A stretch of DNA of 64,000 nt, taken from contig NZ_JSEF01000017.1 of NCBI RefSeq assembly GCF_000805675.1, forward strand, positions 53,638 through 117,637, in the 5' to 3' direction. The stretch is from Corynebacterium minutissimum (GTDB taxonomy: Bacteria > Actinomycetota > Actinomycetes > Mycobacteriales > Mycobacteriaceae). Of the stretch, positions 8,626 through 17,109 are shown one piece after another. The first letter of the stretch is position 1. The number at the start of each line of letters is the position of its first letter. The notes beneath the pieces were generated by a model that saw nothing but the letters and a program-made list of their open reading frames with translations, was not told where the DNA came from and made no database searches. The position numbers and the translations under genes were made by a program.

Positions 8626-9747
8626 TTACGCCGGGGGCGCGACGGTACGGCCTTCGTGGAAGGTCGTGCTGAGTACCGTGCACGGCTGCTCCTGGGTCTG
8701 AGTGGTGCGCGACGACGCCCCCATCCGGGCACCCGCGCGGTCGATGAGGTCGGCGAGCATATGTCCGGCGGCCGCGCCTTTCGCTTTGTTGGGCTGCACG
8801 ACGGTGCTCAAACCCACGGCTAAGGCTGGGGCGATGCCATCGAAGCCGGTAACGGACAGCTGCGAAGGCACGGCGATGCCGTGGTCGCGCGCATAGGCCA
8901 GCACGCCCAGCGCCATGGAGTCCGTCGTGCACAGCACCGCAGTAAGCTCCGGATGCGCGGTGAGCAATTCCTCCGCGGCAGCGTATGCCGTGCGGGAATC
9001 ATTAATGTGCCGGGTGACCACGGGAATCGATTCCGGAGAAAGACCAGCCTCCTGAAAGACGTCCAATGCCCCCAGAACGCGGGAGCGCTGCACGTGCATA
9101 TCGGCGGCCGCCAGCTGCTCGGGAGAGACGAAACCGTCGAGACGCTCGCGGTGCAGGCGGATGGTGAGGATGCCGATGTGGGTATGGGAGGCGTCGATAA
9201 GCGCGCGCGCTGCTGGGGCAATCGCAGCCCTGTCATCGATACCCACGAAGGGCAAGCCAGAATCCGTGGGCTGGTCACAGACCACGACCGGCAACCCGCG
9301 CCGCCGCACGGCCTCGAGGTAAGCATCGCCCGCAGCTACGGAATACACCACGAAACCATCCACCGCTGCGGAGCCGACGAGTTGGCCCGCGTGAGCGTCA
9401 TCGGACGTGCCTACCGTATCGGGGCCCGCCGGGATGAGAGTCAAAGTCGTGCTCGCGCCCGCAGAGGCCTCCGCCATGCCGGCAAGGAAGTCAACGGACG
9501 CCATGTCCTCGAAGGCATAGGACAGGTGCTCGGTGAGCAGCACCCCCACCGAGCCTTGGCGGCGCGTGCGCAGACTGCGCGCGGTGGGATCTGGACCGAC
9601 GTAACCGCGGGCCGCGGCTGCGGCCAGGATTCGCTCCCGGGTAGCAGGTGCCAGCTGGTCAGGACGGTTATACGCGTTGGACACCGTGGTGCGGGAAACC
9701 CCGAGTTCGGCGGCGAGGGAGGCCAGCGTGGTGCTGCGAGTGGACAT
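8626..9747 (-). CDS. LacI-family transcriptional regulator (IpsA-like position)
   Basis: 373 residues from ATG 9747. The N-terminal HTH is LASLAAELGVSRTTVSNAYN, followed by the hinge helix region ILAAAAARGYVGPDPTA, then a periplasmic-binding-protein-like effector domain to the end (FDGIAPALAVGLSTVVQP is typical). An upstream in-frame start at 9792 exists but the added residues lie before the HTH and overlap the znuA promoter. In C. glutamicum the gene in this place, next to otsB and the zinc transporter, encodes IpsA, an inositol-responsive activator of inositol-1-phosphate synthase. The same role is reasonable here from synteny but is not proven by the sequence. Confidence 0.88.
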   Translation of the reverse strand: MSTRSTTLASLAAELGVSRTTVSNAYNRPDQLAPATRERILAAAAARGYVGPDPTARSLRTRRQGSVGVLLTEHLSYAFEDMASVDFLAGMAEASAGASTTLTLIPAGPDTVGTSDDAHAGQLVGSAAVDGFVVYSVAAGDAYLEAVRRRGLPVVVCDQPTDSGLPFVGIDDRAAIAPAARALIDASHTHIGILTIRLHRERLDGFVSPEQLAAADMHVQRSRVLGALDVFQEAGLSPESIPVVTRHINDSRTAYAAAEELLTAHPELTAVLCTTDSMALGVLAYARDHGIAVPSQLSVTGFDGIAPALAVGLSTVVQPNKAKGAAAGHMLADLIDRAGARMGASSRTTQTQEQPCTVLSTTFHEGRTVAPPA

Positions 9748-9782
9748 GCCGGTTACCTTACCCGTTTTCAACTCATTATCAT

Positions 9783-9813
9783 TTGACAACAATTTTCACT
9801 AGACCGTTAGAAT
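9783..9813 (+). promoter_or_regulatory. znuA promoter overlapped by a candidate Zur box
   Basis: TTGACA at 9783-9788 and TAGAAT at 9808-9813 are 19 nt apart, a slightly long spacer. The -10 ends 7 nt before ATG 9821, implying a leaderless message. TGACAACAATTTTCA at 9784-9798 overlaps the -35 and matches 12 of 15 bases of the mycobacterial Zur consensus TGAAAATCATTTTCA as I remember it. A second AT-rich stretch, ACTCATTATCATTTG at 9771-9785, abuts it. Repression by zinc-loaded Zur is the simplest reading. Confidence 0.55.
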
Positions 9814-9820
9814 AGACGCC

Positions 9821-10951
9821 ATGACTACATCGCTCTCACGCCAATCTTGGCGCCGCCCCACCGCTCTCCTTTTCGCCGCTACCCTCGGCGCTGCATCGCT
9901 GACTGCTTGCTCCTCCAGCGGTGACAACTCTGACGGCGGCGCGCGGACCGGAAGCGATAAAGAGACCATCCACGTCGTCGCCTCGACGTCTATTTGGGCT
10001 GACGTGGCGCAAGCAGTGGTCGATACCGCGGAGACCGACGTCAACATCGACGTCAAGGCTATCGTCACCGGCAATGACGTGGACCCGCACCACTTCGAGC
10101 CGACCGCAGCCGACATCGCCCGTGCTAACGAAGCCGATGTCATCATTGCCGGCGGCGGTGGCTATGATGCCTGGCTCTACCAGGCCGTGAAGAACCAGGA
10201 CGCCATCATTCACGCTCTGCCCCTCACGGAGCATTCCCATGACCATGCGCACGATGAGCATGACCACGCGCATGACGGGCGTGCACATGAAGACGGCCAC
10301 GAGCATGGTGACCACACCCACAAGCACGCGCACGATGAGGGCCATGACCACGAGCATGCGCATGAAGACGGCCACGAGCACGCGCATGACGTCGAAACCG
10401 TCAGCATGGATGAGGCCAAGAAGATTGCCGCCGAGCACCCAGAAACGATCACCAACATCGAAGGCAACGAGCACGTCTGGTACGACGCCGCAGCCATCGA
10501 GAAGGTGGCCAATGAGGTAGCCACACTCGTCAACAAGACCAACCCGGAAGCCAAGGCCACCGCGGACCCGCTGGTTCAGCGTGTGGAGAAGATCAAGGAG
10601 CGCGTCGGAAAGCTGCCGGCACAGAATTACGCGCAGACCGAGCCCATCGCGGATTACATCATGAAGTACTCCGACAGCACCGACGTCACCCCGGAGGGCT
10701 ACCGCAAGGCCACTGTCGCCGAGGGCGAGCCAAGCGCTGCGGACCTTGCGCGCTTCCTCGAAGCGATTAACCAGGGCAAGGTCGACCTGCTCATCTTCAA
10801 CCCGCAGACCGAAACCGACATGACCAAGCGCATCCGTTCCGCCGCTGAGGACAAGAACATTCCGGTCGTCGAAATCGGCGAAACCCCGCCGGAGAACACC
10901 AACTTCCTCGACTATTACGAAGAAGCCGTCAGCGCACTCGAGGCCGCATAA
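9821..10951 (+). CDS. znuA: Zinc/manganese ABC transporter substrate-binding lipoprotein with a large histidine-rich loop
   Basis: 376 residues of the cluster A-I metal-binding protein family. The N-terminus is a lipoprotein signal ending in SLTAC. The fold begins VVASTSIWADVAQAVV. Predicted ligands are in DVDPHHFEPT, in GNEHVWYD and in late acidic residues. Between about residues 137 and 190 lies an insertion with 21 histidines in H-x-H/D-H patterns, longer than usual; ZnuA proteins with such loops are generally zinc-specific and the loop may scavenge or sense Zn. The DNA of the loop contains near-repeats, so it has probably grown by internal duplication. First gene of a three-gene importer operon with its ATPase and permease directly downstream. 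Confidence 0.93.
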   Translation: MTTSLSRQSWRRPTALLFAATLGAASLTACSSSGDNSDGGARTGSDKETIHVVASTSIWADVAQAVVDTAETDVNIDVKAIVTGNDVDPHHFEPTAADIARANEADVIIAGGGGYDAWLYQAVKNQDAIIHALPLTEHSHDHAHDEHDHAHDGRAHEDGHEHGDHTHKHAHDEGHDHEHAHEDGHEHAHDVETVSMDEAKKIAAEHPETITNIEGNEHVWYDAAAIEKVANEVATLVNKTNPEAKATADPLVQRVEKIKERVGKLPAQNYAQTEPIADYIMKYSDSTDVTPEGYRKATVAEGEPSAADLARFLEAINQGKVDLLIFNPQTETDMTKRIRSAAEDKNIPVVEIGETPPENTNFLDYYEEAVSALEAA

Positions 10952-11653
10952 GTGCTCGTTTCCTTTCACCATGCCGCAGTAGAACCGCTGTGGTCGGACC
11001 TGAACCTCGCCGTGGACCGCGGCGAGTTCATCGCCGTTTTGGGGCCCAACGGCGTCGGCAAATCCACGTTGCTGGGCACCATCCTGGGCACACGTGCGCT
11101 TACGGCGGGCACGGTGGACGTCGATTGTCGCGTCGGCTTCATCCCCCAGCAACGTATGTTCCCCGCTGATCTCCCCCTGCGTGCGCGTGATTTGGTGTCC
11201 TTATCGCTAGCCCATGGCACTGTCCGGCACCGCCGACCTCCCCGGCACCGCGTGGATGAGCTGCTGGAGGAGGTGGGCGCTACCGGTATCGCGGACCGAC
11301 GCGTGGGTCAGTTGTCCGGCGGCCAGCAACAGCTCATCCGCCAGGCCCAGGCGCTTGCCAACGACCCAGAGCTCATTCTCGCCGATGAACCTCTCTTGTC
11401 ACTGGATCCGGGAAAGCAGCAAGTGACGGTCGAGCGGCTCGAGGCATGGTGTCGCGAGCGCGGCACCTCCGTTCTCTTCGTCACGCACGGCATCAACCCC
11501 GTGCTGCACGTCGTCGATAAGGTGCTCTACCTCGCACCAAACGGTCATACTTTTGGCCCAGTAGATGAGGTCATGCGCTCCGACGTGCTATCCGAGCTTT
11601 ATGGTTCCTCCGTGACCGTCCTCAACGTCGATGGGAGGCTCATCGTTGTCTAA
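10952..11653 (+). CDS. znuC: Metal ABC transporter ATP-binding protein
   Basis: 233 residues; GTG start directly after the znuA stop with no intergenic base. Walker A GPNGVGKSTLLG is at about residues 31-42, signature LSGGQQQLIRQAQAL near residue 117 and Walker B ELILADEPLLSLD with the catalytic Glu; the switch His is in FVTHGINP. It powers import of zinc (or manganese) by the ZnuA-ZnuB pair. Coupled to the permease gene, which starts inside its 3' end. Confidence 0.94.
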   Translation: MLVSFHHAAVEPLWSDLNLAVDRGEFIAVLGPNGVGKSTLLGTILGTRALTAGTVDVDCRVGFIPQQRMFPADLPLRARDLVSLSLAHGTVRHRRPPRHRVDELLEEVGATGIADRRVGQLSGGQQQLIRQAQALANDPELILADEPLLSLDPGKQQVTVERLEAWCRERGTSVLFVTHGINPVLHVVDKVLYLAPNGHTFGPVDEVMRSDVLSELYGSSVTVLNVDGRLIVV

Positions 11654-12587
11654 TAAGTTTTTCGAAGACACCCAGTATCTGCTCGGCGTCGATTTCGTGC
11701 AGTCTTCCCTGTGGGCCTGCGCGCTACTGGGCATCCTCTCTGGCGTGATGACCTCACTCATCGTGCTGCGCCAGATGTCCTTTTCGGTGCACGCGACGTC
11801 TGAGCTCGCCCTGATGGGCGCTTCGGCGGCCCTGCTCTTCGGATTTAACTTAGGCTTTGGTGCCATCGCGGGCGCCATCGTGGCCGCCATCATCCTGGCG
11901 GTGTTGGGGCTGAAAGGCCAGCAAGACAGCGCGATTGGCGTGGTGATGAGCTTTGGCCTTGGTCTATCGGTGCTGTTTTTGCATCTCTATCCGGGCAATT
12001 CCAATACGGCGATGACGCTGCTGACCGGCCAGATCGTGGGTGTTTCCGCGGCCTCGGTGTGGCTGCTGGCGCTGACTACCGTCATCATCGTGGGCGTCGT
12101 GTTGCTCTTCTGGCGCCCGCTGCTTTTCGCTTCCGCCGACCCGGTCATGGCGCAGGCAGCCGGCGTACCGGTGCGCACTATCTCCGTAGGCTTCGCCATT
12201 CTGGTGGGCCTTACCGCGGCGCAGTCGGTGCAGATTGTCGGTTCGCTGCTGGTCATGGCGCTGCTGATTACACCGGGCGCAGCGGCAGTGCAGATCACCT
12301 CCTCTCCGGTGCGCGCGGTGCTTTGGTCCACGCTTTTCGCCGAGGTCGCTGCTGTGGGTGGCCTCATCCTCTCGCTAGCACCAGGCTTGCCGGTCTCGGT
12401 CTTCGTGACCACGATTTCTTTTGTCATTTACCTGGTTTGCCGTCTAATCGGCTGGCTACGCAACCGCCGCGCAGTTCGCGACGACATCGCCGCCGCCCGC
12501 GTCACCAAAGCTCACTTCGAGGGCCGCAGCGATTCGGAAAAGCACCACACCAGCACCCACGACGAGCACTGCGCCCACCCCGACTAA
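11646..12587 (+). CDS. znuB: Metal ABC transporter permease
   Basis: About 313 residues with roughly eight to nine hydrophobic segments of the ABC-3 permease family (LLGILSGVMTSLIVLRQMSF, SFGLGLSVLFLHLYPGN, LLVMALLITPGAAAVQ are typical). Start choice: GGGAGG at 11633-11638 sits 7 nt before a TTG at 11646, while the in-frame ATG at 11631 has no ribosome site, so TTG 11646 is preferred with ATG 11631 as the alternative. The gene overlaps znuC. The C-terminal cytoplasmic tail is His-rich (EKHHTSTHDEHCAH) and could bind zinc. Confidence 0.92.
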   Translation: MSNKFFEDTQYLLGVDFVQSSLWACALLGILSGVMTSLIVLRQMSFSVHATSELALMGASAALLFGFNLGFGAIAGAIVAAIILAVLGLKGQQDSAIGVVMSFGLGLSVLFLHLYPGNSNTAMTLLTGQIVGVSAASVWLLALTTVIIVGVVLLFWRPLLFASADPVMAQAAGVPVRTISVGFAILVGLTAAQSVQIVGSLLVMALLITPGAAAVQITSSPVRAVLWSTLFAEVAAVGGLILSLAPGLPVSVFVTTISFVIYLVCRLIGWLRNRRAVRDDIAAARVTKAHFEGRSDSEKHHTSTHDEHCAHPD

Positions 12588-12598
12588 ACTTTTGTTCC

Positions 12599-13399
12599 AT
12601 GACCATCGTGGAATTTCAGGGATTCAAGCGTAAATACACCGTCGTCGCGCCGGAAGATCCCGGCCCGAACCAGCTGCTTTTCCTCCACGGTTCGCTGCAA
12701 AATGGCAGCGTGATGCGGCGCTTTACAAACGGCACTTTTGATGAGCTCGCCGCCCGCACGGGCACGGTGGTTGTCTACCCCGACGGCGTGGATAGGCACT
12801 TCAACGACGCCCGCGGGGTACTGCCGGTCAAGGCCCGTGAGCTTGGCATTGACGACGTCGCCTTTCTCCAGCACGTCGCCGCCACCGTGCAGGAGGAATA
12901 CGGCACGCAGCGCACCTACGCCTGCGGTTATTCCAACGGTGGGCAGATGGTAATACGCCTGCTTTTCGACGCCCCCGGCTTCCTCGACGGCGCCTGCATC
13001 TTCGCCTCGACGATGGGCAGCGGCGCTAACCATGCGCCGTCTAATCCCGAGGGCTATAAGCCCACCCCAATTCTCCTGATGCACGGCACTGCGGACCCGC
13101 TAGCGCCTTATGAAGGCGGCCAAGCTGGCCTCGCGAATAGCTCCCGCGGCGAGGTTACTTCCGCGTTGTGGACTGCGCAGCGCTTCGCCACGATGAACGG
13201 TTGCTCTAAGGCCAAGGTAACCCGCCCGTTTTCTGATGTGTCTTTGCACTCCTGGGAAGGTGACAACCCCGTCGAACTGTGGACCATGAAAGGCGTGGGC
13301 CACGTCATTCCGTCGGGCAACGGGCTCGACGCGCGCTTGGGCCCGAATACCGATAGCTTCATCGCGGCCCAAGTGGTGGAGGACTTCTTCGGCTTATAG
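12599..13399 (+). CDS. LpqC-like alpha/beta-hydrolase (PHB depolymerase/feruloyl esterase family)
   Basis: 266 residues without a signal peptide. Oxyanion region FLHGSLQNGS, nucleophile elbow GYSNGGQMV, a late acid in HGTADPLAPY and the catalytic His in KGVGHVIPSG form a full Ser-Asp-His triad as in polyhydroxybutyrate depolymerase and feruloyl esterase relatives (LpqC, Esterase_PHB). Substrate unknown. The reading frame is open far upstream, but homology begins at ATG 12599, 12 nt after the znuB stop. TAAACT at 12585-12590 makes a -10 placed 8 nt before this ATG, so it probably has its own promoter and a leaderless message. It is the last gene before the bacteriocin island. Confidence 0.85.
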   Translation: MTIVEFQGFKRKYTVVAPEDPGPNQLLFLHGSLQNGSVMRRFTNGTFDELAARTGTVVVYPDGVDRHFNDARGVLPVKARELGIDDVAFLQHVAATVQEEYGTQRTYACGYSNGGQMVIRLLFDAPGFLDGACIFASTMGSGANHAPSNPEGYKPTPILLMHGTADPLAPYEGGQAGLANSSRGEVTSALWTAQRFATMNGCSKAKVTRPFSDVSLHSWEGDNPVELWTMKGVGHVIPSGNGLDARLGPNTDSFIAAQVVEDFFGL

Positions 13400-13424
13400 C
13401 CTCGCGGCTCGCCTCCCCGCTACT

Positions 13425-13532
13425 TACCCAGCCCTGGAAATGCAGCTCTCTGGTGGATTGCGGGGCGTCGGCAAGCGCGTGAAAATGCGAGCAGGAGGTC
13501 TGGTTTTCCTGCCCTGGGAATTTGCAACAGGA
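13425..13532. repeat. Left direct repeat (copy A) bordering the bacteriocin island
   Basis: About 108 bp that recur in the same orientation at 17200-17308, roughly 85% identical by eye. The core shared block begins GCAGCTCTCTGGTGGATTGC and ends in ATTTGCAAC. It starts 26 bp after the esterase stop. It may be a dispersed corynebacterial intergenic repeat or the scar of insertion by recombination. No open frame in it looks coding. Confidence 0.85.
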
Positions 13533-13540
13533 TTGGCAGC

Positions 13541-14161
13541 TCAACCCATAGCGGGTAAGGTTTTGAGGGCTAACTGGACTCTGTTCTCTGCAGCAAAGAT
13601 GTCAAGCAGCTGGGAAACTATTTTCTTGATCATTGGCACAGAAAGATGTGTTTCTTCCGCGATGCCATTATTTGAGTGCCCACATATAATTCCGTTTAGA
13701 ATTCGAAGCTGAATTGCGGATAGTCGCTCGAGGTTTCGCTGCATATCTGGTTCAGGCATTGTCCCAACAGCTACGCCGTTTATATCGAAGCAACAACTTA
13801 ATTTAAGGCCCTCATGGCCGTAGCGAGATTCCGGGGTAACCACACAATATGCAGACGCGCCCAAATTGATTGCCTTTTGAAGCTTCTCACGTGAATGCTG
13901 TGAATAATCCACCAAGTAAATGAAATCGCTGCTCTTTAACTCTTGTATATCCCATACCCAGGTCGCCGAGTCTTTGCGCTCGCACAACACCAGCAATTGC
14001 TCCTGTGAGCGAGACAATGCATTCAGCAGCTCCCTTTGAGTGGACGCACATTCAACCTGGGTCCAGAGGAAGTAGCGTCTTAGCTCATCGAGTATCGGTT
14101 GCTCATCTTCTCGGATGCCTGCGAGCAGACACGGCATATCCGAGTATTTCAATCGCCACAC
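13541..14161 (-). CDS. LuxR-type regulator of the bacteriocin island with a degenerate receiver-like N-terminus
   Basis: 206 residues from a GTG that shares one base with the stop of the ABC gene. The C-terminal ~60 residues (LSAIQLRILNGIICGHSNNG, then IAEETHLSVPMIKKIVSQLL) match a GerE/LuxR helix-turn-helix: the I-x-x-x-L-x-L-S-V-x-x-I-K pattern of the recognition helix. The N-terminal 130 residues have the length and alternating hydrophobic strands of a receiver domain, but no acidic phospho-acceptor pocket is visible, so it may be an atypical, unphosphorylated response regulator. Last gene of the operon. Low GC like its neighbours. It probably controls the bacteriocin promoter, possibly via the palindromes near 17110-17155. 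Confidence 0.75.
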   Translation of the reverse strand: MWRLKYSDMPCLLAGIREDEQPILDELRRYFLWTQVECASTQRELLNALSRSQEQLLVLCERKDSATWVWDIQELKSSDFIYLVDYSQHSREKLQKAINLGASAYCVVTPESRYGHEGLKLSCCFDINGVAVGTMPEPDMQRNLERLSAIQLRILNGIICGHSNNGIAEETHLSVPMIKKIVSQLLDIFAAENRVQLALKTLPAMG

Positions 14162-14787
14162 TAAAGCGTTACCTCGCAGTCTGCTTGGTCGGCTACATGC
14201 TTGGAATGCGTCGCGACGACGACAACGGCGCCTTGGTCAGCGAAAGCACGAAGGTGTTCAACAACCAGCTGAGCATTGTCCTCGTCAAGCGCACCGGTTG
14301 GCTCGTCCGCCAATACGATTTTGGGCTTGGAAACGAGGATCCTCGCCAAGGCTACTCGTTGTTGTTCGCCGCCCGACAAGCCGCTGACCACACGCTTTTC
14401 ATAGCCGCGTAAACCGACCTGCGCCAAAGCGCTGTCTAGCGCCTCGTCGAAAGCACGGCGCGAAACGTTACTGGCTGCGAGCTTCACGTTGTCGACAACG
14501 GTGAGGTCAGGAACCAAGCCGTAATCTTGAAAAAGATACCCAACGCATTCGCGTCGATACTTGCGCAGTCGACCTGCCGATAGCGATGCAATGCTGTTTC
14601 CATCCCACATGATTGAGCCTTTGTCCGGCGAGATCAGACCGCCCAAGAGGTTCAACAGGGTGGTTTTCCCACTTCCGGAGACACCGGTTAATGCAGTCAC
14701 CCGGCCAGCCGCAAAAGACCGCGTAAGGCCGGAAAGAATCATTTTTCCCTTCACACTGTAGTGAAGGTCTTCAACCTGAATTTCCAT
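14161..14787 (-). CDS. ABC transporter ATPase of the lactococcin-972-type bacteriocin operon
   Basis: 208 residues of the LolD/MacB class. Walker A GVSGSGKTTLLN is near residue 36, the Q loop lies in YLFQDYGLVP, the signature is LSGGEQQRVALARIL, Walker B KIVLADEPTGALD and the switch His is in VVATHSKHV. It ends 3 nt from the start side of its neighbours and partners with the large FtsX-like protein encoded upstream. In lactococcin 972 systems such an ATPase/membrane pair is thought to give immunity, or to export. Confidence 0.9.
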   Translation of the reverse strand: MEIQVEDLHYSVKGKMILSGLTRSFAAGRVTALTGVSGSGKTTLLNLLGGLISPDKGSIMWDGNSIASLSAGRLRKYRRECVGYLFQDYGLVPDLTVVDNVKLAASNVSRRAFDEALDSALAQVGLRGYEKRVVSGLSGGEQQRVALARILVSKPKIVLADEPTGALDEDNAQLVVEHLRAFADQGAVVVVATHSKHVADQADCEVTL

Positions 14788-14790
14788 ATC

Positions 14791-16776
14791 CTAATTTCCC
14801 TCGCTGTCTGTCCAGCGCATTTGATTTCGCGCACTAATCCACCAGGTCAAACCGATTGAAATACACATCCACACGATCGAAAATGCGACGACAGCAAGAA
14901 CGGTTGCCGTGGACCACCTGTTTTCAAACCCCATCGACCACGTTGATGGATAGTGCGATTCCAGTTGTTCCTTATGCTCGCGCAAACGATACAAAACCCA
15001 GCCGATGGTGGTAACGAAAAAGAATAGCTCGGCCAGCAGAATCTTCCTGCACATCTTCCACGGGCTGCGCCCACAAATGAAGGAAACATAGAGCTCTCGC
15101 CGGAACGCCACCTGGAAACTGAAAAGTCCCGCGACGATTAACAAGGAAACCAGTAATATCGCTACGACCGTGTTTAACGACCAAAGGCTGAATTGATCTT
15201 TGGCTTCCTCAAGGGACGATCGCCAGGAATCAGCATGCGGTTGTGCCGTGGCAAGCACCTTGCCCACCGTCCCATCTTTCAGCTCACCAACGACAGTTGG
15301 CTCGATGGCAAGAAGGACTTTCTGCGAGGCTTTCGCGAGTAAATTCCGGTCACCGATAGCTTCAAGCCCCACTGGTAACGAGACCACAATGGGGTCATTA
15401 ATTACTGGCCGCAGCTCAACGTCATAGGAAAAGACTTGCCCAAGCGAACAGTCCTCTTTCCAGTTAAAATCTGGAACTTTCTTCTTCGCGAGTTCGGCTT
15501 CAAATGCAACGGAGTCAATAATCGTCTGTTTGGATTCTTCACTGAGGGCAACGGGAGCACAAACGGTTACGTCTTCTTCAGAAGGGGCAACACCAGCTTG
15601 AACGGCGAACCGATGGTTGCTGAGAATAACCGGGGCTTCCAGTTGAGTCGGCCAGGTAATCCAAAAAGGATCCGCTAAGAGTAGCTTTCCTTCGCGGTCC
15701 GCCTTACGCAAGGGCGCTGCAGCTGCAGCCTGTTCTTTTTCATCCGGAGTGATATTCGAGCTCAGGGCAAACTCTTGCTCATTGGCATGTTCGCTCCAAT
15801 ACGGTTGCAATTCCTCTCGCGCGGACACCTCAGCACCGGTATCAACCATCTGCGAAAGTGCCGTCAGGCTCGTCAAGAGTGCCAATAGCCGGACAGCATA
15901 CAGTGCGTAAGTAATCGGACGCGCCCGCACCTTGCCTTTGATGGCCTGCGGGATCGAAATATTTCGAACCAATAACTGCCCGAGCACATAGCCCAGCGCC
16001 AAACCGACCCATTGGAGCAACACAGAAACGCCGAAAAAGGCCCAAAACAACGTCGCTTCTGCCCAGTCGTTGTAAAGATACAACGCCGCCGCAATAAAAT
16101 TGACCGCAAGAAAAAACGGTAGCCATGTTTGCTTGGCAAGTCGCGTTATATCAAGCCTTAGCGTCTGCGATAGCTTTAGCCCCAAAAGTCTGTGAATGCC
16201 GATTTCGCGAGCCCGCACTAGGCAGTGCCCGCCACCCAACACGAGCGCGAGTAGAAAAGCAGCCGCGACCAACAAAGGCAGCGACGAAGTCATGACGAAA
16301 CTCCAAGTCAAGTTCTGGAGCCCTATCACGGAATACCCGCGCTCCTCCAACCATGTCGTTAGTTCTCGAGCGTCATTTTCCGATCCTTTAATGTTAAAAA
16401 CTTGGCGCGGTTCCTTAGTCGGAATTTCCGACAATGGATACCAAACAAACTTTTCGCCTCTCTGAAACTTTTGAGACTCAAAGTTAGCTGCACCTGAAGG
16501 CAGAGCCGAGGAGTAGATTCGCAGCTCACCATCCGAATCAGCTAGCGAGGAGTAATAAATCGATACGTCAAATCCTGAGTCCCCTGCAAATTCAGAAAGC
16601 TCAGGAAACAGTGTTTCTGTGTGACTGTCAGGTTTGAAGTCTTCGATCTGGACAAACTCGTTGCCAAGCCGATAATCCAGAGTCGATAAGAGGCTGGCTC
16701 CGACAAAGGCAATGAATGCGCTAATAACCGTAGAGAGCAAAATCCCTACGGTTAGTAGTCTGACTGAAGTTTTCAT
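14791..16776 (-). CDS. Bacteriocin-associated integral membrane protein (FtsX-like permease, putative immunity)
   Basis: 661 residues. An N-terminal hydrophobic helix (LLTVGILLSTVISAFIAFVG) is followed by an extracytoplasmic segment to about residue 160, then a cluster of about four helices from SFVMTSSLPLLVAAAFLLAL, a long second outside domain (about residues 320-540) and a final set of helices (LWSLNTVVAILLVSLLIVAG, VLAVVAFSIVWMCISIGLTW). This layout and size match the membrane protein that always accompanies lactococcin 972 family bacteriocins. It starts 6 nt after the precursor gene with AAGG as ribosome site, so the two are co-translated. A sampled line inside it (15481-15540) is only 45% GC, against 70% in a line of cysS. 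Confidence 0.85.
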   Translation of the reverse strand: MKTSVRLLTVGILLSTVISAFIAFVGASLLSTLDYRLGNEFVQIEDFKPDSHTETLFPELSEFAGDSGFDVSIYYSSLADSDGELRIYSSALPSGAANFESQKFQRGEKFVWYPLSEIPTKEPRQVFNIKGSENDARELTTWLEERGYSVIGLQNLTWSFVMTSSLPLLVAAAFLLALVLGGGHCLVRAREIGIHRLLGLKLSQTLRLDITRLAKQTWLPFFLAVNFIAAALYLYNDWAEATLFWAFFGVSVLLQWVGLALGYVLGQLLVRNISIPQAIKGKVRARPITYALYAVRLLALLTSLTALSQMVDTGAEVSAREELQPYWSEHANEQEFALSSNITPDEKEQAAAAAPLRKADREGKLLLADPFWITWPTQLEAPVILSNHRFAVQAGVAPSEEDVTVCAPVALSEESKQTIIDSVAFEAELAKKKVPDFNWKEDCSLGQVFSYDVELRPVINDPIVVSLPVGLEAIGDRNLLAKASQKVLLAIEPTVVGELKDGTVGKVLATAQPHADSWRSSLEEAKDQFSLWSLNTVVAILLVSLLIVAGLFSFQVAFRRELYVSFICGRSPWKMCRKILLAELFFFVTTIGWVLYRLREHKEQLESHYPSTWSMGFENRWSTATVLAVVAFSIVWMCISIGLTWWISARNQMRWTDSEGN

Positions 16777-16782
16777 CGAGCC

Positions 16783-17076
16783 TTAGCAGTGTCGGTAATA
16801 GGACTTATTTCCAGAGGGCTTCTTGGGAGCTGTTGCTCGTGACCAAGTGTTTTTGTTGACGCAACCGCTATCCGACTTGAAGGTACCAACAGCAGTTGAA
16901 CCGTGCCGCACCCCATTGTGAAAGTAGTGCGACCAAACTTGGCCACTACCCGTACCGTAGTCCCACGTGCCGCCATCGATATTTACAATCGTGGCCCCAG
17001 CAACACCTGTACCACCCAACGCCAACAAACCTGCGAGAGTTACTGAAACTGCTCGCTTTGACATGCTCACTTTCAT
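16783..17076 (-). CDS. Lactococcin 972 family bacteriocin precursor
   Basis: 97 residues from ATG 17076, chosen because AAAGGA lies 6 nt upstream (the upstream ATG 17082 lies inside that spacing). Residues 1-28 form a Sec signal peptide, MKVSMSKRAVSVTLAGLLAL then GGTGVAGA, with a likely cut before TIVNIDGG. The mature peptide of about 69 residues shows the family hallmarks: GGTWDYGTG, VWSHYFHN, RHGSTAVG and S-x-S-G-C-V-N-K followed by W-S-R-A. Lactococcin 972 (66 residues) binds lipid II and blocks septum formation in sensitive Gram-positive cells. This one has two cysteines (in SGCVNK and at the very C-terminus), which could form a disulfide. Followed by the membrane protein, ATPase and LuxR regulator. 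Confidence 0.9.
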   Translation of the reverse strand: MKVSMSKRAVSVTLAGLLALGGTGVAGATIVNIDGGTWDYGTGSGQVWSHYFHNGVRHGSTAVGTFKSDSGCVNKNTWSRATAPKKPSGNKSYYRHC

Positions 17077-17109
17077 AAGCATTCCTTTCTTGAGAAGAAT
17101 CCGAACTTA

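Noticed and set aside
12059..12598. N-terminal extension of the esterase frame
   Set aside because: It runs inside znuB in another frame; homology and the -10 point to ATG 12599.
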